DNA of 64,000 nt from Paenibacillus sp. H1-7 (GTDB lineage Bacteria; Bacillota; Bacilli; Paenibacillales; NBRC-103111), in contig NZ_CP031168.1 of assembly GCF_022354825.1 (NCBI RefSeq), positions 4,031,501-4,095,500 on the forward strand. The letters are read 5' to 3'. Below, piece by piece: positions 26,653 to 34,284 of the stretch. The notes beneath the pieces were generated by a model. The model was not told the origin of the DNA and made no database searches. It saw nothing but the letters and a program-made list of their open reading frames with translations. Position 1 is the stretch's first letter, and each line of letters starts with the position of its first letter. Both the position numbers and the translations under genes were made by a program.

Positions 26653-26775
26653 GGACGCTGCTACTCTATTGATTCAGGTTGATAATAGCCGGTGCTTATC
26701 CCCTTCAGAAGCGGTAAGCCGCCTGCGTATCATACAAGTTGTTCATTTCTGTGACAAGAAAAGGGAGGAACAAAC

Positions 26776-28320
26776 ATGAGATGGAATGTCAAAATGTCTA
26801 AAAGAACGGCGGCAGCAGCTGTTAGCATCGCCCTGCTAGCGAGTATATTTGCAGGCTGCAGCTCGGAAACGAAGCCGGCAGCACCGGCGGAAGGCGGCAC
26901 TCCGGCCAAAGAAGCTCCTTACAAAATTTCGATCATGATGAAAAGCTTCCAGAATGACGCGATTACGGCGGAAAGTAAAATTTGGAAAAAAGTAGAAGAG
27001 TACACGAATACGAAGATGGAAGTGCTGTTTACGCCGGACGCGGCTTATAACGACAAGCTGAATATTACGCTTGCTTCCGGTTCCATGCCTTCCGTTATTT
27101 TCACTGCCAACGCCAAGCTGCCTTCGATCGTTAATGCCATTAAAGGCGGGGCGTTCTGGGAGATCGGACCTTACTTGAAGGACTATCCGAACTTGCGCCA
27201 AATGAATACGACGATATTGAACAACACCTCGGTGAACGGAAAAACGTACGGCTTGTACACGGCAAGACCGTTAGGACGATTCGCGATTTCGTACCGCAAG
27301 GATTGGCTGCAAAGTGTCGGGCTGGCTGAGCCGAAAACACCGGAAGATTTTTATAACATGCTCAAAGCATTCAAGGAGAAGGACCCGGACAAAAACGGCA
27401 AAGACGATACGTACGGCATGGTAGTAACCAAATATTCCGGCCCTTGGGATATTATGCAAACGTGGTTCGGTGCTCCGAACAAATGGGGCGTCGACAAGGA
27501 CGGCAAGCTCATTCCCGCTCATTTGACCACGGAGTATATGGATGCGCTGAAATATTTCAAAAAGCTGTATGACGAAAAGCTGGTCAACCAGGACTTCGCC
27601 GTATACGATTCGGCCAAATGGAACGATCCGATCATTAACAATCAAGCGGGGGTAGCCGTCGACGTCGTGGACCGTTCTTATCAAATCGATGAGAAAATGA
27701 AGTCGGGCAATGTGAAGGGCGAGATGGACATCATCGGCGCAATCAATGGACCTAAGGGACCCGTTACCCCTGCGACGACAGGCTACGGCGGTATCTTCCT
27801 CATTTCCAAGACCGCGGTGAAGTCGGAAGCCGAGCTGCGCAAAGTGCTTAACTTCTTCGATAAAATCGACGATAAAGAATACCAGATCTTAATCTCATAC
27901 GGCCTCGAAGGCACGCATTATAAGGTGGAGGACGGCAAGCTCGTTACGATCTTGTCCTCCGACATGCCGCAAGCGCCGGATATTAACATCAAGAGCCTCA
28001 ACCAGCTGCTGGTCGGCGTGCCTAACGTGCTGGATACTGCCTTCAAAGCTGGTACTCCTCTGAGGGAGAAAGCGAACGTGGTGAAGGCAGCCAACGAAAA
28101 GATTGCGCTGGCAAATCCGGGTGAGCCGCTAATCTCTGCAACTTATACGCAAAAAGGAGCTCAGCTCGATCAGCAGGTCGAGGACGCGAGAATCAAGTTT
28201 ATCGTCGGCAAAATCGACGAGGCCGGCTTCAAGGCGGAGATGGAGCTGTGGAAGAAAAACGGCGGTACGGAATATATTAAGGAAATGAATGACGCCTATG
28301 CCGAAAGCAAGAAGAAATAA
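26776..28320 (+). CDS. Extracellular solute-binding lipoprotein of the sugar ABC transporter
   Basis: A 514-residue family 1 substrate-binding lipoprotein (LipO/YtcQ type). The signal peptide ends in lipobox SIFAGC (Cys28), followed by a Pro/Ala/Glu-rich linker. ISIMMKSFQNDAI opens the first lobe; KNGKDDTYGMVV is a calcium-loop-like motif common in this family. The size and operon partners fit importers for long sugars such as pectin or rhamnogalacturonan oligomers. A perfect terminator lies 14 bp downstream. Confidence 0.92.
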   Translation: MRWNVKMSKRTAAAAVSIALLASIFAGCSSETKPAAPAEGGTPAKEAPYKISIMMKSFQNDAITAESKIWKKVEEYTNTKMEVLFTPDAAYNDKLNITLASGSMPSVIFTANAKLPSIVNAIKGGAFWEIGPYLKDYPNLRQMNTTILNNTSVNGKTYGLYTARPLGRFAISYRKDWLQSVGLAEPKTPEDFYNMLKAFKEKDPDKNGKDDTYGMVVTKYSGPWDIMQTWFGAPNKWGVDKDGKLIPAHLTTEYMDALKYFKKLYDEKLVNQDFAVYDSAKWNDPIINNQAGVAVDVVDRSYQIDEKMKSGNVKGEMDIIGAINGPKGPVTPATTGYGGIFLISKTAVKSEAELRKVLNFFDKIDDKEYQILISYGLEGTHYKVEDGKLVTILSSDMPQAPDINIKSLNQLLVGVPNVLDTAFKAGTPLREKANVVKAANEKIALANPGEPLISATYTQKGAQLDQQVEDARIKFIVGKIDEAGFKAEMELWKKNGGTEYIKEMNDAYAESKKK

Positions 28321-28334
28321 GCGGTAAAAGCATG

Positions 28335-28376
28335 AAAAAACCAGTCTGCTCCGATGCCGGTGCAGACTGGTTTTTT
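28335..28376. terminator. Bidirectional terminator after the ABC operon
   Basis: AAAAAACCAGTCTGC pairs perfectly with TGCAGACTGGTTTTTT over a ~9-nt loop. Confidence 0.9.
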
Positions 28377-28389
28377 TGCCGTTCCGATA

Positions 28390-28659
28390 CTATATCATAT
28401 AATCGTCGTAATCTTTATCGCTTCTCGGCTTCCGTCTATGCAGGTACAAAGAGATCAGCAGGATGAGCACGAACAGAAGGTAATAAATGGCGCACTCGAC
28501 CCCATCGCGGGAATTCATATAAAAGATGATGGCAAAAGGGAGTGGGAACAACAGGGAAATCCAGATGATGTTCTTCAAGGCTGCACCTGCCTGCAAACGA
28601 AATTTGGTTCTAATGATATCACGAATCCTGCAGGAAATGAAGAACCGGCGGCGCTTCAA
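28390..28659 (-). CDS. Small two-helix membrane protein (hypothetical)
   Basis: An 89-residue minus-strand frame with two hydrophobic segments, IIWISLLFPLPFAIIFYM (~31-48) and CAIYYLLFVLILLISLYL (~56-73), a positively charged N-terminus and a highly charged tail (RRKPRSDKDYDDY). This is typical of a real small membrane protein and it converges on the shared terminator. The start is weak: TTG 28659 without a clear ribosome binding site, and the first internal ATG would remove helix one. No family recognised. Confidence 0.4.
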   Translation of the reverse strand: MKRRRFFISCRIRDIIRTKFRLQAGAALKNIIWISLLFPLPFAIIFYMNSRDGVECAIYYLLFVLILLISLYLHRRKPRSDKDYDDYMI

Positions 28660-28679
28660 ATCATGAAAAATGCTGTTGT

Positions 28680-28695
28680 CCTTGCCTAGGCAAGG
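28680..28695. repeat. Perfect 16-bp palindrome upstream of the small membrane protein gene
   Basis: CCTTGCCTAGGCAAGG is fully self-complementary. It lies 21 bp before the putative TTG start of the minus-strand gene, where an operator or hairpin could act. Confidence 0.45.
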
Positions 28696-29067
28696 TATCC
28701 TCTATGGCCGGTTACGTCCATATACCAGATCGAGCATACCGTCCTTCGGCGCAGATCAGGCTCCAGCGCAAACCGGATCCGGGAGTTCCTTGCGGAAGGG
28801 CTGTAACAGATGTTCATTTGGCTAAATGGCGAAACCAGAAGCAATGGCGCATCGTAAGTAGTTAGATGATCCCGGCCAGTTTACCTGGTTGTGACAAATG
28901 ATTGAATGTCTGACATCACTTGCACAGGGAAAGGGCGTCCGTAGCTGGGGCGGAAGTTTCCTAACGCATGCAAATCTGGTATGATTCCACATAGGAATGC
29001 GAGGCACTGCAGCCTCTATCGCTGAATCGAGTTCGCTCGAGAACAGATACATATTAAAGGAGCTATT
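28696..29067. other. Non-coding gap before the deacetylase gene
   Basis: No convincing gene was seen in these 372 bases. Near the end, TGGTATGAT (28977-28985) forms an extended -10 promoter with TTTCCT (28957-28962) 17 bp upstream, 82 bp before the deacetylase start. The remainder shows no clear structure. Confidence 0.5.
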
Positions 29068-29967
29068 ATGCGTAAACGAATCATCCTAATCAGTCTTGCA
29101 GTCATTATTTGTATCGGGGTATGGTTGGCGGTGGACAGCAGGTCAACCGGTTTCCGCAATCAGGTTGCCGTATTGACCTATCATCATGTCGATACGGTGG
29201 AATCAGAGTACACAATCTCTCCGGAGAGGTTAAGGGACCATCTCGAGGCTTTGAAGGCGAATCAGTTCAACGTTATCACCACAGAGCAATTCGTTGCCTT
29301 CCTGAAGGACGGCAAGCCGGTTCCGCCGAACGCCGTAGTCATTACGTTCGACGACGGTTACGAATCGTATTACCGTTATGCTTATCCTGAGCTTAAGAAG
29401 CAGGGGATGCCCGCCACCAACTTTCTCATTGTAAAATCCGTAGGAGACCGGTCGGCGGAAACGCCGTTCATGACCTGGGATGAAGTCAAGCAGATGGCGA
29501 AGGACGGCTTTGATTTTTATTCTCATACGTACGATGCTCATGGATTCGGCGTGGATGCTAAGGGCAAACAGCTGTCTCCGTTAACTCACCCTAACTGGTC
29601 GGATGCGTTAGGCCGCATGGAGACCGAAGAGGAATACAGCAGCAGAGTGCTGAACGATTTGACGCAAGCGGAAACGATTCTCCGACAGCAGCTGGGCAAT
29701 AAGCTATCCATCCTGTGCCTGCCGCACGGCCGGTATACCCAGTCGCTAATCGATATCGGGAATAAAGCGGGAATCCATTATTATTATACCGGTGATTATG
29801 GACTGAACAATCCAGGCGATGTTCTTGTCAAGCGAGTTACGGCCGGAGTGCCCACTTTAACCGGACAAGGGCTCGTCGATAAAATCAACAAGCAAACGAC
29901 AATGCTTGGCAAAGCCGAAAATGTAGTTAAAAACATCGTTTTACAGATCAGGTACCGTTATTTCTAA
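29068..29967 (+). CDS. Polysaccharide deacetylase (NodB homology domain), membrane-anchored
   Basis: A 299-residue carbohydrate esterase 4 protein with an N-terminal signal anchor (residues ~4-22). NodB motifs: VITFDDGYESYY (~90-101; catalytic Asp and metal-binding Asp), DFYSHTYDAHGFG (~150-162; His ligands), and LCLPHGRYTQS (~216-226). It would remove acetyl groups from cell-wall or plant polysaccharides outside the cell. Its location between the ABC operon and the oligogalacturonate lyase gene makes a pectin-related role possible, but cell-wall trimming is equally plausible. ATG 29068 follows AAAGGAG by 6 nt. Confidence 0.9.
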   Translation: MRKRIILISLAVIICIGVWLAVDSRSTGFRNQVAVLTYHHVDTVESEYTISPERLRDHLEALKANQFNVITTEQFVAFLKDGKPVPPNAVVITFDDGYESYYRYAYPELKKQGMPATNFLIVKSVGDRSAETPFMTWDEVKQMAKDGFDFYSHTYDAHGFGVDAKGKQLSPLTHPNWSDALGRMETEEEYSSRVLNDLTQAETILRQQLGNKLSILCLPHGRYTQSLIDIGNKAGIHYYYTGDYGLNNPGDVLVKRVTAGVPTLTGQGLVDKINKQTTMLGKAENVVKNIVLQIRYRYF

Positions 29968-29996
29968 CGGATATCCGCCATGTGACAAGCCTTTTC

Positions 29997-30088
29997 AAAA
30001 AAGTGCAAGACGGGAAATAAAGTGCTAGCCGCAATCAGGCCGTTTTCAAAAAAGTGAGATTGTCCGCAATCCCTTTATCCGGTACGCT
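29997..30088 (+). promoter_or_regulatory. Triple AAAAAAGT-like array with adjacent promoter, oligogalacturonate lyase gene
   Basis: AAAAAAGT at 29997, the variant AATAAAGT at 30016 and AAAAAAGT at 30048 (offsets 19 and 32). The last copy ends 4 bp before TTGTCC (30060-30065), followed after 17 bp by TACGCT (30083-30088). Layout and position match the array at 24632-24724, and both middle elements are followed by CTAG. Confidence 0.65.
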
Positions 30089-30125
30089 TATCGAGGAATC
30101 TAGACGGATTGAAGGGGTGGCTAAG

Positions 30126-31316
30126 ATGAGTTCTTCTGGTAAAGGAAAGGTTTGGCCTGCAGAATGGAAAACGACGAAAGACCTGATTACAGGAATTCCG
30201 ATGCGTCAACTGACCAATTATTTGGCGCATAGCTTTCACCTTTATTTCACTAACAACGGCTGGTATGCTAATGGCAGCAAGCTGCTGTTCGGCTCGGACC
30301 GCAACAACAGCACGAATTTATTCAGCCTGGATTTGAATTCAGGGGAAATTACTCAATTAACGGATTACGCGCAGGATGCAGGTGTTGGAATCCAGCAAGC
30401 GTTTATTAACGCCAATGGATTGGAAGCTTATTTCTCCAAAGGCAAACAAATCATAGCGATTCATCTGCAAACGCTGGAGGAAAAGGTGCTGTATCAAGCG
30501 CCGGAAGGGTTTCTCTTAGGCAATCTGAGCAGCACGTCGGATGGAGTCTGGCTGTGCACTTGTGTGAAGGAAGACTTGTCTGACCGGATCCCTACTTCTC
30601 TTGGTGCGGGATATATCGGGTTCGAGGAGACGGCGAGAGCGAAGCCTCATTGCAAGATCGTGAAGATACCTACCGCAGGAGGAGAGTCCCAAGTCATCCA
30701 TGAGGATAAGGTATGGATCGGCCATGTCAATACTTCGCCGACGCAGCCGCATCTGCTGAGCTTCTGTCATGAAGGTCCGTGGGATCTGGTGGACCATCGG
30801 ATTTGGTGTCTCAATATGGAGACCGGAGAGCATTGGAAAATTCGTCCTTCCGAAGATAATGTGTTCGTAGGACATGAGTACTGGCATGAAGACGGCGTGA
30901 CCATCGGCTACCATGGCTATACGGAGTCGCTTCACAATAAAGACGGCAAGTTCATCGGCTCGATTAAGTATGACAATACGGACAAAGCCGAGAGCGCGTT
31001 TCCTTTTCAAAATATGCACGTCCATTCCAATGATGCCAGCCTGATTGTGGGCGATGGACAGCAAACAAGCGCTTATCACGGCGCACAGTATCAGGACACC
31101 GTCTGTCTGTGGAAACGCAGAGAAGACGGCACGATGGAAGGTCCTCGTATTTTGTGCAGACACCGCGGAAGCTTTCAGGCGCAGAAGCTGCACGTTCATC
31201 CGAGATTTAGCCCTGACGGCAGCAAGGTGTTGTTTACCAGCGACATGACCGGCTATGGCAACTTGTATTTGGTGGATGTCCCCGACTTTGAATCTTTGCC
31301 TATACAGCCGGAGTAA
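30126..31316 (+). CDS. Oligogalacturonate lyase (PL22 type)
   Basis: A 396-residue cytoplasmic seven-bladed propeller-type protein without a signal peptide. The N-terminus TGIPMRQLTNYLAHSFHLYF and NNGWYANGSKLLFGSDRN, together with CHEGPWDLVDHRIWCLN and VGHEYWHEDG, fit the family of oligogalacturonate lyases that cleave unsaturated digalacturonate to 4-deoxy-L-threo-5-hexosulose uronate using Mn2+ bound by histidines. ATG 30126 has GGGG about 8 nt upstream. It is monocistronic with its own terminator and shares a promoter layout with the sugar ABC operon, which suggests that operon imports pectin oligomers. Confidence 0.85.
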   Translation: MSSSGKGKVWPAEWKTTKDLITGIPMRQLTNYLAHSFHLYFTNNGWYANGSKLLFGSDRNNSTNLFSLDLNSGEITQLTDYAQDAGVGIQQAFINANGLEAYFSKGKQIIAIHLQTLEEKVLYQAPEGFLLGNLSSTSDGVWLCTCVKEDLSDRIPTSLGAGYIGFEETARAKPHCKIVKIPTAGGESQVIHEDKVWIGHVNTSPTQPHLLSFCHEGPWDLVDHRIWCLNMETGEHWKIRPSEDNVFVGHEYWHEDGVTIGYHGYTESLHNKDGKFIGSIKYDNTDKAESAFPFQNMHVHSNDASLIVGDGQQTSAYHGAQYQDTVCLWKRREDGTMEGPRILCRHRGSFQAQKLHVHPRFSPDGSKVLFTSDMTGYGNLYLVDVPDFESLPIQPE

Positions 31317-31334
31317 CGATCTGGCGGTAAGAGG

Positions 31335-31362
31335 GCAGGCTGCGTATTGCAGCCTGCTTTTT
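31335..31362 (+). terminator. Terminator after the oligogalacturonate lyase gene
   Basis: GCAGGCTGC-GTATT-GCAGCCTGC is a perfect 9-bp stem followed by TTTTT. Confidence 0.9.
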
Positions 31363-31509
31363 GCTGTCCGATGGACCGTGTAGCCCGCTGAACGGGGTTT
31401 ACCGGCATGAACCCGGATTATCCTCGTAGGTCCTGCGGAACTGGACAAGCGGGATAGTTATCCAGTAGAGTTAAAATGACAGTTTACGAGAGTAGAGGAG
31501 ACCGGATTT

Positions 31510-32040
31510 ATGACTATCTCATGGAAGACCGCGATGTTACCAGCCGCTGTGGCGCTCAGCTTTGTACTAATCATCCCCGCCATTGCTAACGAGCCGGCAC
31601 CTGCCGAACGGCCGCAGCTGGCGCTGCCAAGCGAGATGGCGTTTCAGCTGCCAATGAACAATTACTGCAGCCAGGAAGACGACTTGGACGTTTCGTTTCA
31701 ATTGTCCAACGCATCGGATGAAGCCGCGAATGTAACTCTGTTCTTTTACAAGCAGGACGGAACCTCGTTCACAGAAGAAGGGACGTCTTATCGGGATATC
31801 GGATCGACGATCGTTCCCGGGAAGCCCACGACTATCGCGGCGAACGGAACACAGCTGTACCATATTAATTTCGGCAATCATAAAACATGCGGCGAGCGGA
31901 TCTATTTGGGCAAGATCAAAGTCAATTCAGGCCAAGTATCTTTATTGGCACGAGGATGGGTTAATTCGACTGATGGAGTCGAGCCGATTACAGTCAATGA
32001 TAATAAACGGTTTGAGCTGATCGCTCCTACCAAGCCATAA
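31510..32040 (+). CDS. Secreted protein of unknown function
   Basis: A 176-residue protein with a cleavable signal peptide (LPAAVALSFVLIIPAIA, cut after residue ~27) and a beta-rich mature part (LDVSFQLSNASDEAANVTLFF, split as LDVSFQLSNA and ANVTLFFYK) resembling an immunoglobulin-like or COG1470-type fold. Two cysteines (NNYCSQ and HKTCGE) could form a disulfide bond. Likely extracellular. It is flanked by terminators, so it is monocistronic. No family was recognised with confidence. Confidence 0.65.
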   Translation: MTISWKTAMLPAAVALSFVLIIPAIANEPAPAERPQLALPSEMAFQLPMNNYCSQEDDLDVSFQLSNASDEAANVTLFFYKQDGTSFTEEGTSYRDIGSTIVPGKPTTIAANGTQLYHINFGNHKTCGERIYLGKIKVNSGQVSLLARGWVNSTDGVEPITVNDNKRFELIAPTKP

Positions 32041-32051
32041 TAGCATGGAAC

Positions 32052-32098
32052 AAACGGCGTTGAATCTGAAGCTTTTCTTCAGACGACGTCGTTTTTTT
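32052..32098 (+). terminator. Terminator after the secreted protein gene
   Basis: AAACGGCGT pairs with ACGTCGTTT at the base and TCTGAAG with CTTCAGA near the top, followed by a T-run. Confidence 0.85.
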
Positions 32099-32127
32099 GT
32101 ACCCCGAGATCGGCTCGATTGGTTTCG

Positions 32128-32188
32128 TGGAAGTGCCTACCCCACTTGAAAGTGCCTTCTTCCTAAATTTTTTCAGCCGGGCTACAAT
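32128..32188 (+). promoter_or_regulatory. Direct repeats and promoter of hxlAB, candidate HxlR-type activator sites
   Basis: Two direct repeats of TGRAAGTGCCTWC begin at 32128 and 32147 (19 bp apart). The second repeat abuts a poor -35 box TTCCTA (32160-32165), followed after 17 bp by TACAAT (32183-32188). A weak -35 plus adjacent direct repeats is the layout expected for an activator. B. subtilis HxlR is known to activate hxlAB through direct repeats; no hxlR gene is present in this window. Confidence 0.6.
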
Positions 32189-32228
32189 GTGCTTGTGATC
32201 GAAATCAAATCTTGGGAGTGAGCAAATA

Positions 32229-32861
32229 ATGGAATTACAGCTGGCATTAGATCTTGTGGATATTCCTCAGGCGAAGGAATTGGTCAAGGAAGTAGCGGAA
32301 TATATCGATATAGTTGAAATCGGCACACCGGTTGTCATTAACGAAGGATTGCGTGCGGTCAAAGAATTGAAGGAAGCCTTTCCTTCCTTGAAAGTACTGG
32401 CCGATCTGAAAATTATGGATGCGGGTGGCTATGAAATTATGAAAGCTTCCGAAGCCGGAGCGGATATTATCACCGTGCTCGGCGCAACCGACGATATGAC
32501 GATTAAAGGTGCCGTTGAAGAAGCGCGCAAACAAAATAAGAAAATTATGGTCGACATGATCAATGTAAAAAATATCGAGCAGCGCGCACAAGAGATCGAT
32601 GCGTTGGGAGTAGATTATATATGCGTGCATACCGGATACGACCTTCAAGCCGTTGGCAAAAATTCCTTCGATGAGCTGCTAACGATCAAGCAGGTGGTCA
32701 AAAATGCTAAAACCGCGATTGCCGGAGGCATCAAGCTAGGCACATTGCCGGAGGTTATCAAGGCACAGCCGGATCTGGTTATTGTGGGCGGTGGAATTAC
32801 CGGGCAGCAGGACAAACGAGCGGTAGCAGCAGAAATGCAAAAAATGATCAAGGCAGGCTAA
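32229..32861 (+). CDS. hxlA: 3-hexulose-6-phosphate synthase
   Basis: A 210-residue TIM-barrel aldolase of the orotidine-5-phosphate decarboxylase suprafamily. LALDLVDIPQA (residues ~5-15) and VLADLKIMDAGGYE (~55-68, the D-x-K-x-x-D active site) are diagnostic, and IAGGIKLGTLPEV and VGGGIT bind phosphate. It condenses formaldehyde with ribulose 5-phosphate. The next gene, 4 bp downstream, encodes the isomerase that completes the RuMP formaldehyde-fixing reaction. In non-methylotrophs this pair detoxifies formaldehyde. ATG 32229 follows GGGAGTGAG by 7 nt. Confidence 0.95.
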   Translation: MELQLALDLVDIPQAKELVKEVAEYIDIVEIGTPVVINEGLRAVKELKEAFPSLKVLADLKIMDAGGYEIMKASEAGADIITVLGATDDMTIKGAVEEARKQNKKIMVDMINVKNIEQRAQEIDALGVDYICVHTGYDLQAVGKNSFDELLTIKQVVKNAKTAIAGGIKLGTLPEVIKAQPDLVIVGGGITGQQDKRAVAAEMQKMIKAG

Positions 32862-32865
32862 CCCC

Positions 32866-33426
32866 ATGCCGACGAATCATTATGCAGAGGCTATTGCTCG
32901 CGAGCTGCAGCAATCGGTACAGTATATAGCCCATGCGCAGACCGACAAGCTGGAGAATGCTATTGCAGAAGCCTCCAACGTCTATGTGGCCGGAGCAGGA
33001 CGATCCGGGCTGATGGGGCGTGCTTTCGCCATGCGGTTAATGCACTTGGGGATTACATGCTATGTGGTAGGGGAGACGGTAACACCGGGAATGCGAGAAG
33101 GCGACCTGCTGATCATCGGTTCCGGTTCAGGGGAGACGAAGAGTCTGGTATCGATGGCGGATAAAGCCAAGAGCTTGAATGCTCAAGTGGCGCTGGTCAC
33201 CATAAACGCTGAATCAACCCTAGGTCGAAAATCGGATGTTGTAGTTACTCTGCCAGGGGTAACTAAAGACCAATCGGCCGGAAGCGGCGTGGAGACCATA
33301 CAGCCGATGGGCTCGCTGTATGAACAGACATTGTTATTGTTCTACGATGCGGTTATTCTAGGGCTAATGGCCAAGCGCGGGCTAAGCTCATCTGCGATGT
33401 ACGGCAGACATGCCAATCTAGAGTAG
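32866..33426 (+). CDS. hxlB: 6-phospho-3-hexuloisomerase
   Basis: A 186-residue SIS-domain isomerase. VYVAGAGRSGLMGRAFAMRL (residues ~43-62) and LLIIGSGSGETKSLV (~84-98) bind the sugar phosphate; QPMGSLYEQTLLLF is the conserved C-terminal helix of PHI enzymes. It converts hexulose 6-phosphate to fructose 6-phosphate, joining formaldehyde carbon to glycolysis. It starts 4 bp after hxlA and so is translated from the same mRNA. Confidence 0.95.
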   Translation: MPTNHYAEAIARELQQSVQYIAHAQTDKLENAIAEASNVYVAGAGRSGLMGRAFAMRLMHLGITCYVVGETVTPGMREGDLLIIGSGSGETKSLVSMADKAKSLNAQVALVTINAESTLGRKSDVVVTLPGVTKDQSAGSGVETIQPMGSLYEQTLLLFYDAVILGLMAKRGLSSSAMYGRHANLE

Positions 33427-33458
33427 GGAGTCGATATGGCTGTACGGCTCGAAACTTG

Positions 33459-33490
33459 AACCATTCGGAACCGATTCCGGATGGTTTTTT
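33459..33490 (+). terminator. Terminator after hxlB
   Basis: AACCATTCGGAA pairs with TTCCGGATGGTT (one U-G pair) around CCGA, followed by TTTTT. Confidence 0.9.
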
Positions 33491-33588
33491 GTCGTGTGCA
33501 GAATCCTGAATTTGGAAAGAAGAAGCGAATGAGTTAGAATAAAGCCAAGCCATGGCATACAAACTACAGCTAGAAAGAGGCGATAAGC

Positions 33589-34119
33589 ATGAAAGTTGCG
33601 GAAACCATAATTACGATCATCGTCATGAACATTGTGTACGTCTCGCTGTTTACGATACGGATTATTCTTGTTATGAAAGCAAGGCGGATTTTGGCATCCT
33701 TCATCAGCATGTTCGAAGTGTTTGTGTATTTAATGGCGTTAAATATCGTGTTGAGCAACATCGATGATCCATTGAATTTGGCCGCTTACTGCGTCGGGTG
33801 GGGCGCGGGCGTCTGGCTTGGCATCATGATTGAAGAATGGATCGCGCTCGGCTACTCCATATTGCAGATTGTAGTCGATTATGAATCGACGAAAATTCCA
33901 ATGACCTTACGAGAAAAAGGCTATGGCGTCACGAGCTGGACGGCGGAAGGAAGAGATGGTCCGCGGCTGGTCATGCAGGTGCTGACCCGGAGAAATCAGG
34001 AGAAGCGGCTGATGCAGCAAATCACGGAGCTTGCTCCTAAAGCGTTCGTTATCTCCTATGAGCCGCGCACCTTCCGCGGTGGCTTCTGGACCAAACGATT
34101 GAAAGACCTCAGACCATGA
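33589..34119 (+). CDS. UPF0316/DUF2179 membrane protein (YebE-like)
   Basis: A 176-residue protein with three N-terminal helices (residues ~3-22, 35-55, 66-85) followed by a cytoplasmic DUF2179 domain (LREKGYGVTSWTAEGRDGPR, ~104-123; then AFVISYEPRTFRGGFW). This combination is the UPF0316 family found throughout bacilli; its function is not known. TTG and other starts lie upstream, but ATG 33589 has AAAGAGG nearby and precedes helix one. Its stop codon lies inside the terminator hairpin. Confidence 0.85.
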   Translation: MKVAETIITIIVMNIVYVSLFTIRIILVMKARRILASFISMFEVFVYLMALNIVLSNIDDPLNLAAYCVGWGAGVWLGIMIEEWIALGYSILQIVVDYESTKIPMTLREKGYGVTSWTAEGRDGPRLVMQVLTRRNQEKRLMQQITELAPKAFVISYEPRTFRGGFWTKRLKDLRP

Positions 34120-34129
34120 GGTCTTTTTT
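34102..34129 (+). terminator. Terminator overlapping the UPF0316 stop codon
   Basis: AAAGACCTCA-GACCA-TGAGGTCTTT with following T-run. The TGA stop (34117-34119) forms the start of the descending stem. Confidence 0.9.
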
Positions 34130-34284
34130 GTATTCCGTGGAGGGGGAAGCAAGATCCAGTGATCGATCGGACACAGCTTCAGCTATTGTGCATATTTTCT
34201 CAAGTAATAAAGGAACGTTGCAAATAAATGATTCAATTAATGGAAATTGGGGTAAACCATAAAAATATAAAGGAGTTGGGACGA

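Noticed and set aside
28354-28689. 111-codon plus-strand frame after the ABC operon
   Set aside because: It starts inside the terminator and its product is polar and featureless; the minus strand there encodes a more protein-like two-helix membrane protein.
30516-31448. 310-codon frame on the minus strand
   Set aside because: It lies antisense to the oligogalacturonate lyase gene, which has family motifs, promoter and terminator. The antisense protein has no recognisable motif and no ribosome binding site.
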